Origin: Candidatus Rifleibacteriota bacterium
GTDB lineage: Bacteria; Muiribacteriota; UBA6191; JACPRK01; JACQZM01
Assembly (NCBI GenBank): GCA_016213885.1
Contig: JACQZM010000338.1
Span: forward strand, 4,003 to 41,623
Reading direction: 5' to 3'
Length of the DNA: 37,621 nt
Shown here: positions 37,401 to 37,621 of the stretch, one piece after another
How the letters are laid out: each line of letters starts with the position of its first letter
Position numbering within the stretch: the stretch's first letter is position 1
Program-made: the position numbers and the translations under genes
Notes under the pieces: generated by a model
Databases searched by the model: none
The model's input: the letters and a program-made list of their open reading frames with translations, nothing else
What the model was told of the DNA's origin: nothing

Positions 37401-37621
37401 GGAATGACCGGCCCGCGCCCTGCGGAGCCGCCACCATTGAGACAGAACCGGACCCGGGAGTCAACCGGCCCGTGGTCTGGACAGGACCATCGCTCCAAAT
37501 CCTGAGTCGTGCTGGCGTGGCCAAGTGCCGGGGGTGACTTGCTGCTGTCATGGTCTTGCCGAAACGGCTCCTTCGATTTGCAGCGTAGAGATACCCTGCG
37601 CGCCGCTCCCGGGAGGGGCCG
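37401..37621. other. Upstream region of the CHASE2 kinase gene
   Basis: These 221 bases have no supported gene. The minus-strand start ATG 37400 has no clear ribosome-binding site. A TATCTC-like element (around 37590) is the only hint of a -10. Nothing else is recognised. Confidence 0.4.

Noticed and set aside
37401..37551. Longer minus-strand start or small ORF upstream of the CHASE2 kinase
   Set aside because: The frame is a shadow that runs into another frame of the kinase gene; no domain or ribosome-binding site at a good distance.

Overview
This is a GC-rich window (about two thirds G+C by eye) from a free-living bacterium. The lipoprotein signals, type II/IV pseudopilins, CHASE2 Ser/Thr kinase and hybrid histidine kinases suggest a two-membrane organism, possibly of an Acidobacteriota-like or uncultivated lineage. 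The sequence alone does not settle the taxonomy. Many unlabelled reading frames are long only because of the GC bias. The genes listed were chosen from recognisable protein families, start sites and operon geometry.

Layout. (1) 1-3430, minus strand: an operon with a membrane/GAF-like protein, a large membrane-anchored helical protein carrying three CPxGG...CSxH motifs, and the start of a third membrane protein. (2) 3455-5286, plus strand: infC-rpmI-rplT with its own promoter. A structured leader ends in a textbook terminator and carries a long-range complementary segment (candidate L20-type attenuator). infC appears to start at AUC. (3) 5395-7648, minus: a protein fusing what looks like a dead SMC/ABC-type ATPase to a B12-like/radical SAM module. 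(4) about 7.6-15.7 kb: an accessory island. It holds an uncharacterised two-gene module behind a strong promoter, a BrnT-like remnant, a group II intron domain V/VI fossil, a 1715-residue exported mosaic protein with its lipoprotein partner, and an AbrB-VapC toxin-antitoxin pair. (5) 15.9-18.6 kb, minus: a selenium-dependent-type xanthine dehydrogenase gene broken by an internal deletion and frameshift, preceded by a small Cys/His-rich protein. (6) 18.6-22.0 kb, minus: a PqqD-like / degenerate M50-like / double cyclic-nucleotide-binding membrane protein. (7) 22.25-24.0 kb, plus: pyrG. (8) 24.06-25.75 kb, minus: a REC-histidine kinase-REC hybrid. (9) 26.0-32.2 kb, plus: an operon with a HEAT-repeat membrane protein, a GspJ-like pseudopilin, a GspK/PilX-like protein, a 768-residue coiled-coil giant pseudopilin and a FecR-domain lipoprotein. 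(10) 32.2-37.4 kb, minus: REC-histidine kinase, REC-CpaE/TadZ-like ATPase, a single-domain REC protein and a CHASE2-Ser/Thr kinase.

How they fit together. Blocks 9 and 10 converge with overlapping stop codons. They look like one functional neighbourhood: a pseudopilin-based envelope machine with an atypical minor-pilin complex, next to a phosphorelay whose TadZ/CpaE-like member belongs to a family that positions pilus machinery. The CPxGG...CSxH motif of block 1 is known mainly from pilins, so block 1 may belong to the same biology. Five of the eight promoters with visible -10 boxes carry an extended TGN -10, often as TGCTA. Two genes (abrB-like and the single REC) appear to be leaderless.
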